From Colwellia sp. (lineage in GTDB: Bacteria > Pseudomonadota > Gammaproteobacteria > Enterobacterales > Alteromonadaceae): a stretch of DNA of 64,000 nt. Shown piece by piece: positions 55,748 through 64,000 of the stretch (position 1 is its first letter; every line of letters starts with the position of its first letter). The translations under genes were made by a program, and so were the position numbers. The DNA lies in the NCBI RefSeq assembly GCF_013214175.1, contig NZ_JABSPA010000002.1, forward strand, positions 558,001 to 622,000. The letters are read 5' to 3'. The notes below the pieces were generated by a model. That model was not told where the DNA came from. It made no database searches and saw only the letters and a list, made by a program, of their open reading frames with translations.

Positions 55748-56737
55748 TTAAGACTCTAGTCCATTATCAATAGTTTTAGCGTTTGCTTTTACTTTTGTAA
55801 GGGCTGGCCAATCTTCGGCATTTAGTCGACCTTGTTCAATCATGCCACCCAAACCTTGAAGTCCTCCGGTGTGTAATAATACAAGGCGTTCATTTTCCTT
55901 AAAGTAGCCTTGCGTCAATAAATCAAGCAAGGCCAATATCATCTTGCCTGAATACACCGGTTCAAAGGTAATGCCGGTTTGCTGGTTGAAGGCGATAATC
56001 CGCTGCACATCATCACTACTAAATTTCCCATAACCGCCGCGGTGCAAGCTGGTTAATAATTGCCAGTTATTATGTCGCTTACCTTCAGGAGTAAGTAAGC
56101 ACTTAATTTCATCAACTAAATACTCTGCTTGTTTTAATACGGCAATGCCTAAAATTCTATGTTGTTTGCTATTGGCGACAGTATCTCCAGAAATAAGACC
56201 TGCCAAGGTACCGCCACTGCCAACGGGAGTGAGTAAGGTATCGAATTCAGTTTGACTGTCCAGCTCAGTTAATATCTCGGCTACACCCGCTATAGCTAAG
56301 GTGTTACTGCCACCTTCAGGAATAAAAAAGTAGTTTGCATATAGCTCACTAAGCTCAGCAAGGAAGTTTGTCTCAAAACGGCGACGGTAGGTTTTTCTAT
56401 CAACAAAATGACACTGCATACCCCACTGCCTAGCCCAAGCTAAAGTAAAGTTATTGGCATAATGTGCTTCGCCTCGTATTACACCAATGCAGGGAATGTT
56501 TGCTTGTTTACAGGCATAGGCAAAAGCATGAATATGGTTAGAGTAGCTGCCGCCAAAAGTTAACGCACCTTGGTAGTTACCCTGCTTTAATTTTTCTAGA
56601 TTGTATTTAAGTTTTCGCCATTTATTACCAGATATGATGTTATGCAATAAATCATCTCGTTTAACTTGCACGGTAACTTTATATTTATCGAATAGAGGGT
56701 GATTTATTTTTTGTAGTATTGACAGAGGCTTAGGCAT
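55748..56737 (-). CDS. 1-aminocyclopropane-1-carboxylate deaminase / D-cysteine desulfhydrase family
   Basis: A 329-residue fold-type II PLP enzyme. The PLP lysine is in SGNKWRKLKYNLE, and the serine/asparagine pocket in TFGGSYSNHIHAFAYACK. The glycine-rich PLP phosphate loop is TPVGSGGTLAG. Members deaminate ACC or remove H2S from D-cysteine; the sequence alone does not choose. It converges on gspN and is divergent from mshI. Confidence 0.9.
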   Translation of the reverse strand: MPKPLSILQKINHPLFDKYKVTVQVKRDDLLHNIISGNKWRKLKYNLEKLKQGNYQGALTFGGSYSNHIHAFAYACKQANIPCIGVIRGEAHYANNFTLAWARQWGMQCHFVDRKTYRRRFETNFLAELSELYANYFFIPEGGSNTLAIAGVAEILTELDSQTEFDTLLTPVGSGGTLAGLISGDTVANSKQHRILGIAVLKQAEYLVDEIKCLLTPEGKRHNNWQLLTSLHRGGYGKFSSDDVQRIIAFNQQTGITFEPVYSGKMILALLDLLTQGYFKENERLVLLHTGGLQGLGGMIEQGRLNAEDWPALTKVKANAKTIDNGLES

Positions 56738-56995
56738 GGCTATTTAATTAAAGGTTAATTAACAACAAGTTTATCTACTATTATAAACAATATTGCTATT
56801 TTTCGAAGTTTTTCTTCTGGCGAGTTATAGCAAGTAACAAAGTGTTTTCATCAGACGATAGCGTTAAATTACGGCACTCTTCACAGTATAAATCACTAAT
56901 AAACTTAGTTAATAATATTTAGTAATGCTTGCTCTAAAGGTGTAACAAAGGGTAATATCCTTATTAATTTTAGCTATATGCGATATTGCCGATAG

Positions 56996-57979
56996 ATGTC
57001 AATTTTAACGAAAATTAGTCAACTTTTTTCAAAGAATATTTCCAATCAGCGTCTTGGTATTGCTTTTCAGCAGCAGGGTGTCTCCTTGTGCTCAATTCCT
57101 CAGCAAAATTTAGATAATGTTGACCAGCAGAGTAAAACGGCAAAAGTGCTCTTTCAGCAAGAAAAGGTAAGTTCGGCTAACTTTTCACAAGCGATACAAG
57201 CACTACATAAAAACCATGACCTTGAAGGTACTGCCCACTTAGTGCTGAACGAAGCACAATCACAGATAGTGCAAGTGGACAAACCTAGTTTGTCTGAAAG
57301 TGAAATACACAGTGCCTTGAAGTGGCAAATTAAAGATTTAGTCAGTATTTCACCAAATAATATGGTGTTAGATTATTATGATGCCCCGCTCCTTGCGGGT
57401 GGTAAAGAAAAAATCAATGTTGTTTGTGCACCATTGGATGAGCTGCAAAAATTACTGCTAGCTACTGAGCAGGGCAAGGTTAAAATTACTAGTATTACTA
57501 CCCAAGAGTTTGCTTTTGCCAATTTATTAGCGCCGCAAAATGAAGCAAATTTATTAGTGTGTCAGCAACCTAATGAAGAAGTTGTGCTAATTATTGTTAA
57601 ACAACAGCAAATATACTTTCACCGTCGGTTACGAGGCTTCGCCCAAATCGGCAGTAAAACAGCAGATGAATTATCTTTTGGTATTATTGATGACATCAGC
57701 TTAGAGATTCAACGCTCGACCGATTATTTTGAACGACAGCTAAAACAAGCGCCTATCAAGGAAATTAAAGTGCTTTTACCCATTGAGTTGGAGAGTGTCT
57801 TTATTGCAAAGCTAGCTGAAAATTCGGCAGTACCGGTGACTTCACTTGAATTACCGCGACCATATCATCACCATAGAGAATTTGCCGCAGCACTAGGTGC
57901 TAGTCTAGAAAGTATTTCTGACAATATTGACGGCAAAGTTGCAGGCGAAGTTTTAGCAGGAGCGCGTTATGACAGCTAA
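56996..57979 (+). CDS. mshI: MSHA pilus biogenesis protein MshI
   Basis: A 327-residue cytoplasmic PilM/actin-like protein that helps assemble the mannose-sensitive haemagglutinin (MSHA) type IV pilus. It has the family opening (QRLGIAFQQQGVSLC) and the middle IDDISLEIQRSTDYFERQL. It starts the msh operon. The stop overlaps the next gene by 11 bases. No strong ribosome site precedes the ATG. Confidence 0.87.
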   Translation: MSILTKISQLFSKNISNQRLGIAFQQQGVSLCSIPQQNLDNVDQQSKTAKVLFQQEKVSSANFSQAIQALHKNHDLEGTAHLVLNEAQSQIVQVDKPSLSESEIHSALKWQIKDLVSISPNNMVLDYYDAPLLAGGKEKINVVCAPLDELQKLLLATEQGKVKITSITTQEFAFANLLAPQNEANLLVCQQPNEEVVLIIVKQQQIYFHRRLRGFAQIGSKTADELSFGIIDDISLEIQRSTDYFERQLKQAPIKEIKVLLPIELESVFIAKLAENSAVPVTSLELPRPYHHHREFAAALGASLESISDNIDGKVAGEVLAGARYDS

Positions 57980-58571
57980 ACATAGTATTAATTTATTACA
58001 AGCTGAGCTTTTCCCTGAACAACCCTTGCTGACCTTATCCAGAGTCGCACTTGCTTGGTTGGCTTTGCTCGTTATTGTGGTCGTGTGGGCTGTTGTTACT
58101 GAGGTTAATTATAGCCAGTCGGCGGCAAGGTATGATGGCTTATTAAAAGAGCAACAACAAAAAACAAAATTAGCCAATAAATTAGCAGCGCAAGTGAAAA
58201 ATAGGCAAGTTTCACCGGCTTTAATGCAAAATCTCAACACCATAAAATTAGTGATGCAGCATAAAGATGCACTGTTAACTAAACTCACCGACTCAAATGA
58301 GACTTTTGCCGGCGGCTTTGTTATGGCAATGAATGATCTGTCAGCTATGCATCATAAAGATATTCGCTTACAAAGCATCAGTATCAATGCTACCGACATG
58401 AGTTTTACCGGCCTAGCCCGAAATCCACAAGCGGTACCGGCATGGCTAGCAGGCTTTAAACAATCACGCTTATTATCCGGTAAGGCCTTTGTGCATTTTA
58501 AACTTAGTCAGAATGAGCAAAATATTACCGAGTTTTCTGTCAGTTCAACGGCTAAAAAGGGTAAAAGCTAA
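57969..58571 (+). CDS. MSHA biogenesis PilN-like protein
   Basis: A 200-residue bitopic protein. KHSINLLQAELFP, then one helix (about 21-43), a coiled coil and a PilN-like domain. It would pair with MshI (PilM-like) and MshJ (PilO-like) to make the inner-membrane alignment complex. It is often named MshI2 in related genomes. It overlaps mshI by 11 bases and mshJ by one. Confidence 0.82.
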   Translation: MTAKHSINLLQAELFPEQPLLTLSRVALAWLALLVIVVVWAVVTEVNYSQSAARYDGLLKEQQQKTKLANKLAAQVKNRQVSPALMQNLNTIKLVMQHKDALLTKLTDSNETFAGGFVMAMNDLSAMHHKDIRLQSISINATDMSFTGLARNPQAVPAWLAGFKQSRLLSGKAFVHFKLSQNEQNITEFSVSSTAKKGKS

Positions 58572-59263
58572 TGAAGCAACAATGGCAAAATACCAGTGAT
58601 AAGTTTCTGCAACTCAGCAGCAGAGAGCAGTTTTTACTGCTATTAACGGGTCTAGTGGCGATATTTTTTATTATCTCCTATTTATTTATTGATGATAAAA
58701 GTGCCAAGATAGTTACCTTTGATAAACAAAGTCGAGCAATGACCTCTGGCAATAAAACCCTTAACTTTACTATCAAAGAATACCAAACAGCACTCGAAAA
58801 AGATGCCAATGAAGATACGGTTAAACAAATAGCAAGGCTTGAGACCAAGCTAGCTAAAATTGACCAGCAATTAGTACATTTAACTAATGAGTTAATTAGC
58901 CCAAGTGAGATGCGAGAAGCCTTGCTCAAACTGCTTAAATTAGAGCCTGGCGTGTCATTGCTGTCTTTCGATTTAATTGGTGCAAAACCGTTATTAGATT
59001 TACCAGCCCAAACCCAAAATACAACTGCGGGCTCACATGCACCGACAGACGAGCAATTGGGTTTAAATTTATATAAACACGGCATTAAAATTAAATTATC
59101 CGGTAAATATTTTCAGTTACGTAATTATCTACAACAGCTAGAGCAGTTATCGTGGAAGTTTTTTTGGCAAGATTTTCTTTTCGAAGTCAAAGAGTACCCA
59201 CGCAGTGAAGTCGAGATAACCATCTATAGCTTGGGCTTAAATAAGGAGTTTATTGGTGTCTAG
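58571..59263 (+). CDS. mshJ: MSHA biogenesis protein MshJ
   Basis: A 230-residue bitopic PilO/GspM-like protein. LSSREQFLLLLTGLVAIFFIISYLFI is the N-terminal helix, followed by a coiled coil (QIARLETKLAKIDQQLVHLTNEL) and a C-terminal ferredoxin-like domain. The ATG overlaps the previous stop (TAATG). Confidence 0.88.
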   Translation: MKQQWQNTSDKFLQLSSREQFLLLLTGLVAIFFIISYLFIDDKSAKIVTFDKQSRAMTSGNKTLNFTIKEYQTALEKDANEDTVKQIARLETKLAKIDQQLVHLTNELISPSEMREALLKLLKLEPGVSLLSFDLIGAKPLLDLPAQTQNTTAGSHAPTDEQLGLNLYKHGIKIKLSGKYFQLRNYLQQLEQLSWKFFWQDFLFEVKEYPRSEVEITIYSLGLNKEFIGV

Positions 59264-59630
59264 AGTACATTTTAATTTATTCTTATCCGCAGGCTTGATT
59301 GTTGTGGCAACGACGCTGATTTCGCCGATTAGCCTAGCCGCTGATGTTGACCCCACTCGTCCGTTTGGCGTAAGTGGCTCAGGTAGTGATAGCAAGTTAA
59401 AACGTGATGGCGGTTTTCTGTTAACCTCCATTATTCATGGTGATGGCATTCATACGGCTGTCATCAATGGCAAAATTTATAAAATGTTTGACTATGTAGG
59501 AGAGTATCGTATCACCGCTATTAATAGTCACAGTGTGATATTACGCAGTAAAACTAAACGATTAAAAATAAATATATTTAAAAATACCGGTTTTAAAAGT
59601 ACCGTTGTAGCAAGTACTGTAGGTAACTAA
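59256..59630 (+). CDS. mshK: MSHA biogenesis protein MshK
   Basis: A 124-residue exported PilP-like protein. A signal peptide (LFLSAGLIVVATTLISPISLA) precedes DPTRPF, which is typical of MshK, then LLTSIIHGDGIHTAVINGKIYKMFDYVGEYRI. The GTG at 59256 is preferred because AAGGAG lies 8 bases upstream; TTG at 59253 is too close. It overlaps mshJ by 8 bases and mshL by one. Confidence 0.88.
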   Translation: MSRVHFNLFLSAGLIVVATTLISPISLAADVDPTRPFGVSGSGSDSKLKRDGGFLLTSIIHGDGIHTAVINGKIYKMFDYVGEYRITAINSHSVILRSKTKRLKINIFKNTGFKSTVVASTVGN

Positions 59631-61426
59631 TGATAAAAACAAGCCCCCCTATGAACAAACTAAAATTAAAAATCGCCTTTTCAACGTTATTATTTGCCTT
59701 AGTTGGCTGTCAAACAGTACCGAATGATCCGGTAGAAATAAAAGCAGACCTCGATAAATCCATTAAAGAAGCTAAAGCATTTAATGGTCCTAAGCCATTA
59801 ACGCAAGTCCCCAGTTCAGTACAGCAAGAACTGATGTTTAATGATATGAATCGAGCTAAACTGGGTATGTTGGCTGAAAAACGTTTGGAGATTTCAGCCA
59901 CTGAAGTTGCCGCCAAAGATTTTTTTCAAGCGATTGTTCAAGGCTCACGTTATAACATTGTTATTCACCCTGATGTTGTTGGCCAAATTTCCCTCAGTTT
60001 AAATAATGTTACTTTATCAGAGGCCTTAGACGTCGTTGAAGATGTCTATGGCTATGATATTACTCGCACGGGTAACACAGTGAAGGTATTCCCTCCAGGG
60101 ATACGTACAGAAACCATTGCCTTAAATTACTTATTTCTAAAACGTTTTGGTTCATCTAGCACGACAATTAATTCTGGTGGTGTCTCAGAAAATGATCCTA
60201 ACAGCGGAAATAGCAGTAATAACAACAATAACAGCAACAGCAGTAGTAACAGCAATAACCGCAGTGGCAATAGTGGCTCTAATAATCAAAGTAGCGGCAT
60301 CAATTTATATACTGAAAATGAATCAAATTTTTGGGAAGAATTGAAAATATCTTTAACTGCCTTTGTTGGTACCGGTGATGGTCGCGCCGTGATAGTCTCT
60401 CCACAAGCCGGTTTGGTGACAGTACGTGCGTTACCAAAAGAAATCATAGCCGTTAAGAAGTTTATAAAAGCTACCGAAACCCACTTACATCGCCAAGTGA
60501 TCATTGAAGCGAAAATAATGGAAGTTACCCTTAATGATGATTATCAACAAGGTATCAAATGGGAGAAAGTCTTAGATCAAGTCGGTAGTGCTGAAATTAT
60601 CTATTCCACCACGGGTAACGTTATTGGTAATGTCATCTCTAATACTATTGGCGGTGTTAGTAGTTTGGCATTTAGTAAACAAACTAATGGTAGTGACTTT
60701 TCCGGTGTTATTGAGCTTTTACAAACACAAGGTAATGTACAAGTACTCTCAAGCCCACGTATTACAGTCACTAACAATCAAAAAGCGGTTATTAAAGTGG
60801 GTGAGGATGAGTATTTCGTCACTGAAGTTTCCAGCACAACCACTACTGGCACCTCAACCACCACCACTCCAGAAATTGAGTTAACACCGTTTTTCTCTGG
60901 CATTGCCCTCGATGTAACACCACAAATTAGTGCTGATGGTAGTGTAATATTACATGTTCACCCTTCGGTTACCATTACCGAAGAGCAAACTAAAGTCATT
61001 CAAATAGGTGATGAAGTACTAGTTTTACCACTAGCGCAAAGTAGTGTTCGTGAGTCAGATACTATTATTCGTGCTCAATCTGGTGAAGTAGTAATCATTG
61101 GTGGCTTAATTGAAACCTATAAAGTTGATATTGAGTCAAAAACGCCTTTCTTAGGTGATATACCTTTCTTAGGTGAGCTCTTTAAAAGTAAATCACAACG
61201 GACGCAAAAACGTGAATTAGTTATCATGCTTAAGCCAATTGTTGTTGGTCAAGATACTTGGAAAAACCAACTTCAAGATGCGCGCAGCCTACTGACAAAA
61301 TGGTTTCCAGAAGAAGTAGCAGCGTGTGAGCTATCTGATGAAGGTCAGTTAACAGCAGAATGCCAAGAGCAATGTGTCGATGCAGAATATGCTGCAGCCC
61401 ATGATGTTTGCCAAGCGGCACAGTAA
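59630..61426 (+). CDS. mshL: MSHA secretin MshL
   Basis: A 598-residue secretin lipoprotein. The lipobox is ALVGC (about 23-27). An N-terminal STN-like domain is followed by a Ser/Asn-rich spacer (about 184-225, made of short Asn/Ser runs) and the secretin domain (VIIEAKIMEVTLNDDYQQGIKWE, QVLSSPRITVTNNQKAVIKVG, FLGDIPFLGELFKS). It forms the outer-membrane pore for the MSHA pilus. The ATG overlaps the mshK stop; ATG at 59651 is an alternative. Confidence 0.95.
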   Translation: MIKTSPPMNKLKLKIAFSTLLFALVGCQTVPNDPVEIKADLDKSIKEAKAFNGPKPLTQVPSSVQQELMFNDMNRAKLGMLAEKRLEISATEVAAKDFFQAIVQGSRYNIVIHPDVVGQISLSLNNVTLSEALDVVEDVYGYDITRTGNTVKVFPPGIRTETIALNYLFLKRFGSSSTTINSGGVSENDPNSGNSSNNNNNSNSSSNSNNRSGNSGSNNQSSGINLYTENESNFWEELKISLTAFVGTGDGRAVIVSPQAGLVTVRALPKEIIAVKKFIKATETHLHRQVIIEAKIMEVTLNDDYQQGIKWEKVLDQVGSAEIIYSTTGNVIGNVISNTIGGVSSLAFSKQTNGSDFSGVIELLQTQGNVQVLSSPRITVTNNQKAVIKVGEDEYFVTEVSSTTTTGTSTTTTPEIELTPFFSGIALDVTPQISADGSVILHVHPSVTITEEQTKVIQIGDEVLVLPLAQSSVRESDTIIRAQSGEVVIIGGLIETYKVDIESKTPFLGDIPFLGELFKSKSQRTQKRELVIMLKPIVVGQDTWKNQLQDARSLLTKWFPEEVAACELSDEGQLTAECQEQCVDAEYAAAHDVCQAAQ

Positions 61427-61440
61427 AATGAAACTAAGTT

Positions 61441-61475
61441 AAACAATTAAGTGTAAGTGCTTAATTGTTTAATTT
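61441..61475 (+). terminator. Hairpin between mshL and mshM
   Basis: AAACAATTAAG (61441-61451) pairs perfectly with 61460-61470 around an 8-base loop, followed by AATTTTG. It is AU-rich and has a poor T-tail, so it may attenuate rather than stop the msh operon. Confidence 0.45.
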
Positions 61476-61515
61476 TGCTTAACTTCGCTTAATTAGTTCA
61501 ACTAGTAGAATTGCT

Positions 61516-62418
61516 ATGTATTTATATCATTTTGGTTTAGGAGAGTTACCTTTTACGCTAACGCCTAATACTAATTTTTATTTGCCATTGGCACCACACA
61601 ATGAAGCCTTAGCAGTGCTGTCAACAGCGCTGCAAACGGGTGAAGGCTTTATTAAGGTGGTCGGTGAAGTAGGTACAGGCAAAACATTGTTATGCCGAAA
61701 GCTGCTCAATGAAATACCAGAGCATTTCGTCACTGCGTATATCCCTAATCCCTATTTGAATCCTGATGAATTAAGGCGCGCAGTTGCCGTTGAGCTAGGC
61801 GTTAAACAAGCACAACGTATGTCAGTGCAGTTATTAACTCAGCGAATTCAAACGCGTTTATTAGAGTTACATGGTCAAGGACATTCAGTGGTACTGATAC
61901 TTGATGAAGCACAAGCACTGCCAGAAGATAGCTTAGAAGCGTTAAGACTATTTACTAATTTAGAGACAGAAACACGTAAATTACTACAAGTGGTTTTATT
62001 CGCGCAACCAGAGCTTGATCAGCGCTTAGCCAAAACAGAATTTCGCCAACTAAGGCAACGCATTACTTTTGCCTATAAATTAAGGCCGATGAATGCCAAT
62101 GAAGTACAGCAATATATTCAACACAGATTATTAGTAGCGGGTTATAAAGGTGCAGAACTCTTTCCGGTGGCAATTTGCAAAAAGATTGCCCGAGTGAGCC
62201 AAGGCGTACCGCGCTTGGTCAATGTGTTATGCCACAAAATGCTAATGCTTGCTTATGGTCAAGGACACTACAAAATGACGGTTAAATTACTTAAAGCCGC
62301 AGTTAAAGATACTGAAAGTATCGAGCAAGGCTCAAATAAAAGCCTATTAGTTTTTTCATGCCTGGGCATCTTAAGTGCCCTGTTTATGGCTTATTATACC
62401 TTGGTGGTTAAATCATGA
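61516..62418 (+). CDS. mshM: MSHA biogenesis ATPase MshM
   Basis: A 300-residue AAA ATPase of the ExeA/GspA type. It opens YLYHFGLGELPFTLTPNTNFYLPL, has Walker A VGEVGTGKTLL (about 54) and Walker B VLILDEAQALP, and ends in one helix (SLLVFSCLGILSALFMAYYT). It probably helps insert or organise the secretin. It overlaps mshN by 4 bases. Confidence 0.93.
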   Translation: MYLYHFGLGELPFTLTPNTNFYLPLAPHNEALAVLSTALQTGEGFIKVVGEVGTGKTLLCRKLLNEIPEHFVTAYIPNPYLNPDELRRAVAVELGVKQAQRMSVQLLTQRIQTRLLELHGQGHSVVLILDEAQALPEDSLEALRLFTNLETETRKLLQVVLFAQPELDQRLAKTEFRQLRQRITFAYKLRPMNANEVQQYIQHRLLVAGYKGAELFPVAICKKIARVSQGVPRLVNVLCHKMLMLAYGQGHYKMTVKLLKAAVKDTESIEQGSNKSLLVFSCLGILSALFMAYYTLVVKS

Positions 62419-63671
62419 GTGTTATTAATCAGATGCTAAAGGATTTAGATCAGCGAACCCCTGACGCTGATGCGCTTGCTGCACAGCCAAATTACCTTGC
62501 ACCTGTGCATTCACCAATGAAAACTGTCGCTATAACCACTATTTTAGTGCTGGTTGTCTGCTTGACTAGCTTTTATGTGTGGTCGTTGCAGAATGAAAAT
62601 AAAGCCTTAAAAGCGGTGTACAGTGCGACTAAAGCTAGCTCAGTTCAACTTGTACCTTTAGGTAATATAGCTTCGGACATTATTCCTTCAGACATTGTAC
62701 TTGGAGGTATCGGAGCTTCGACAAAAATCCCAACTAAAGAAGTTACCAAGCAAGCCAAAACGTCAGTAAATGATAGCGCTACTTTTAAAGCATCGACCAG
62801 CAAGGCTCAAGAAATTAAGGCTAAGACTATTGTCGATAATGGCTCAAGTCGAGTTACCCCGGCAAAGAAAGCTGCCGTTATCGCTCATACTGAAGTTAAC
62901 GTTGAAGATAGTCGTGCAGGTTATAACAAAAGCCATGCCGCAGCTCATAGCCAAGGTAGCACTAAATATAGTACCAAAGAGAATACTCATAGTCATCCAC
63001 ATATACCACCGGAGCAAAAGCACGCCAGCGTAGTCAAAGCTAATTCAAGTGCTAAGCCAAAAGTACAGGCAAATAAAATTTCGGTATCACGTCGGCAGTT
63101 GTCCGCGGATGAGTTAGCACAACAAAAAATTGTCCAAGCTGAAAAGGCACTTGGGGCTAAACAAATTGCCAAAGCAGAGAACTTGCTCGAAGATGTGCTT
63201 ATTATCAAGCCGACGGATAGTCAAACCCGTAAAAAATTAGCAGCACTGTGGTTTGGTCGACAAGCCTATCAAGATGCAGTGAATTTGTTATCACAAGGTA
63301 TCGCCTTAAATGGTCAAGACAGCAGCTTACGTGAGATGCAAGCTCGTATTTATTTACAGCAGGGACAGGCAAGGGCCGCATTAAATACCTTAAAACCATT
63401 AGCGAGCCTTAAAGATGAGCAGTATCAAATTATGCTGGCAAATATTGCGCAGCAAGCACAGCAAAATGAAGCAGGTATTGCTGCTTATAAAGTGCTGATA
63501 ACCATGCAGCCTGAGATGGGGCGTTGGCAGTTAGGCTTAGCGGTATTGTATGATAAAGATAGCCAATTTAAATTAGCAAGTAAGGCTTATGCAGCAGCAC
63601 TAGCAAAAAATGATTTATCAATTTCATCAGAGAACTTTGTTAAGCAACGTATACAGGCAATAGGACAGTAG
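62415..63671 (+). CDS. mshN: MSHA biogenesis TPR protein MshN
   Basis: A 418-residue bitopic protein. SVINQMLKDLDQRTPDA is the typical start; one helix follows (about 37-55), then a low-complexity Ser/Ala/Lys linker and three or four TPR motifs in the last 200 residues. The final TPR ends RQRIQAIGQ-like (KQRIQAIGQ). The last ~155 bases are repeated twice after the stop. mshE would be expected next, beyond the window. Confidence 0.92.
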   Translation: MSVINQMLKDLDQRTPDADALAAQPNYLAPVHSPMKTVAITTILVLVVCLTSFYVWSLQNENKALKAVYSATKASSVQLVPLGNIASDIIPSDIVLGGIGASTKIPTKEVTKQAKTSVNDSATFKASTSKAQEIKAKTIVDNGSSRVTPAKKAAVIAHTEVNVEDSRAGYNKSHAAAHSQGSTKYSTKENTHSHPHIPPEQKHASVVKANSSAKPKVQANKISVSRRQLSADELAQQKIVQAEKALGAKQIAKAENLLEDVLIIKPTDSQTRKKLAALWFGRQAYQDAVNLLSQGIALNGQDSSLREMQARIYLQQGQARAALNTLKPLASLKDEQYQIMLANIAQQAQQNEAGIAAYKVLITMQPEMGRWQLGLAVLYDKDSQFKLASKAYAAALAKNDLSISSENFVKQRIQAIGQ

Positions 63672-63684
63672 GAACTAATCTTAT

Positions 63685-63830
63685 ATGGGCCACTGGCAAC
63701 GTGCTGTACCGCTATTGTACGATCAAAATAGCCAACTGACGCTAGCAGATAGAGAGAGTTAATAAAAAGTGATTTATCTATTTCAACAGAAAAATTTGTT
63801 AAACAACGCATACAGGCAATAGGATAGTAG
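63685..63830 (+). pseudogene. Degenerate copy 1 of the mshN 3' end
   Basis: Begins MGHWQRAVPLLYDQNSQLTLADRES and stops at 63762. It parallels MGRWQLGLAVLYDKDSQFKLASK of MshN. One base missing near 63757 relative to copy 2 breaks the frame; the rest still encodes the DLSIS...KQRIQAIG part out of frame, ending in a TAG at 63828. Confidence 0.75.
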
Positions 63831-63843
63831 GAACCTATCTTAT

Positions 63844-63990
63844 ATGGGCCGCGGGCAACTTGCTGTACCGGTATTGTACGATAAGAATAGCCAATTGACG
63901 CTAACAGATAAAGAAGCGTTAATAAAAAGTGATTTATCTATTTCAACAGAAAAATTTGTTAAACAACGCATACAGGCAATAGGACAGTAG
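63844..63990 (+). pseudogene. Copy 2 of the mshN 3' end, frame still open
   Basis: A 48-residue open frame from ATG to TAG. It starts MGRGQLAVPVLYDKNSQLTL and ends KFVKQRIQAIGQ, the same last nine residues as MshN. It is offset by 159 bases from copy 1. There is no obvious ribosome site, so expression is doubtful. Confidence 0.7.
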
Positions 63991-64000
63991 GACAAATTAT

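Larger units (their letters stand above)
63516..63990 (+). repeat. Tandem repeat of the mshN C-terminal segment (three units)
   Basis: Three units start at 63516 (inside mshN), 63685 and 63844, so the two extra copies are 159 bases apart. The extra copies are more alike to each other than to the gene copy, and each unit ends in the ATACAGGCAATAGGA(C/T)AGTAG stop region. Confidence 0.8.

Noticed and set aside
1..64000. CRISPR arrays, tRNA/rRNA genes, insertion sequences, prophage
   Set aside because: No regularly spaced direct repeats, cloverleaf or rRNA-like sequence, and no transposase, integrase or phage gene was seen.

Overview
The window is about 64 kb of an AT-rich, marine-type gammaproteobacterial chromosome. 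The rnr-rlmB pair, a complete gsp (type II secretion) operon, an msh (MSHA pilus) operon, ompR-envZ, the pckA/hslO/hslR group and TonB-linked nutrient uptake all fit the Alteromonadales. Colwellia or a close relative is the best guess, made from protein resemblance alone. There are no rRNA, tRNA, CRISPR or phage genes.

Layout. 1-4.5 kb: 3' part of rnr, rlmB and a DUF945 protein. 4.6-5.6 kb: fbp. 5.6-6.8 kb: a gap with a decayed transporter relic and a candidate promoter for the TonB-dependent receptor (6.8-9.5 kb). 9.8-16.5 kb: an EamA exporter divergent from a MocR-type regulator, then an MFS exporter, elbB and a GH3 lipoprotein. 16.7-22.3 kb (minus strand): AI-2E permease, ion channel, small lipoprotein, VOC protein and DUF748 protein. 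22.5-26.2 kb: MscS channel and a GH20 hexosaminidase lipoprotein.

26.5-35.6 kb is the standout: a class I lanthipeptide locus. It has an HlyD-type adaptor, a C39-peptidase ABC exporter, three short double-glycine precursor genes on the minus strand, LanC and a full-length LanB. The precursors share an almost invariant 31-residue leader and have divergent Cys/Ser/Thr-rich cores. The expected order is: LanB dehydrates Ser/Thr, LanC adds Cys thiols to form (methyl)lanthionines, and the C39 exporter cuts after Gly-Gly and secretes the product with HlyD. Dedicated immunity and regulatory genes are not visible.

35.6-43.0 kb: a TlpA-like thioredoxin, a hypothetical secreted protein, ompR-envZ, pckA, hslO and hslR. 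43.2-55.7 kb: gspC to gspN. 55.7-56.7 kb: a PLP-dependent deaminase/desulfhydrase. 57.0-63.7 kb: the first part of the msh operon (mshI to mshN), which continues past the window.

Two themes run through the non-coding DNA. First, short inverted-repeat elements recur between genes, including several inside the gsp operon. Second, there are three partial gene copies: an EamA relic, a repeated MFS/elbB junction, and two extra copies of the mshN 3' end.
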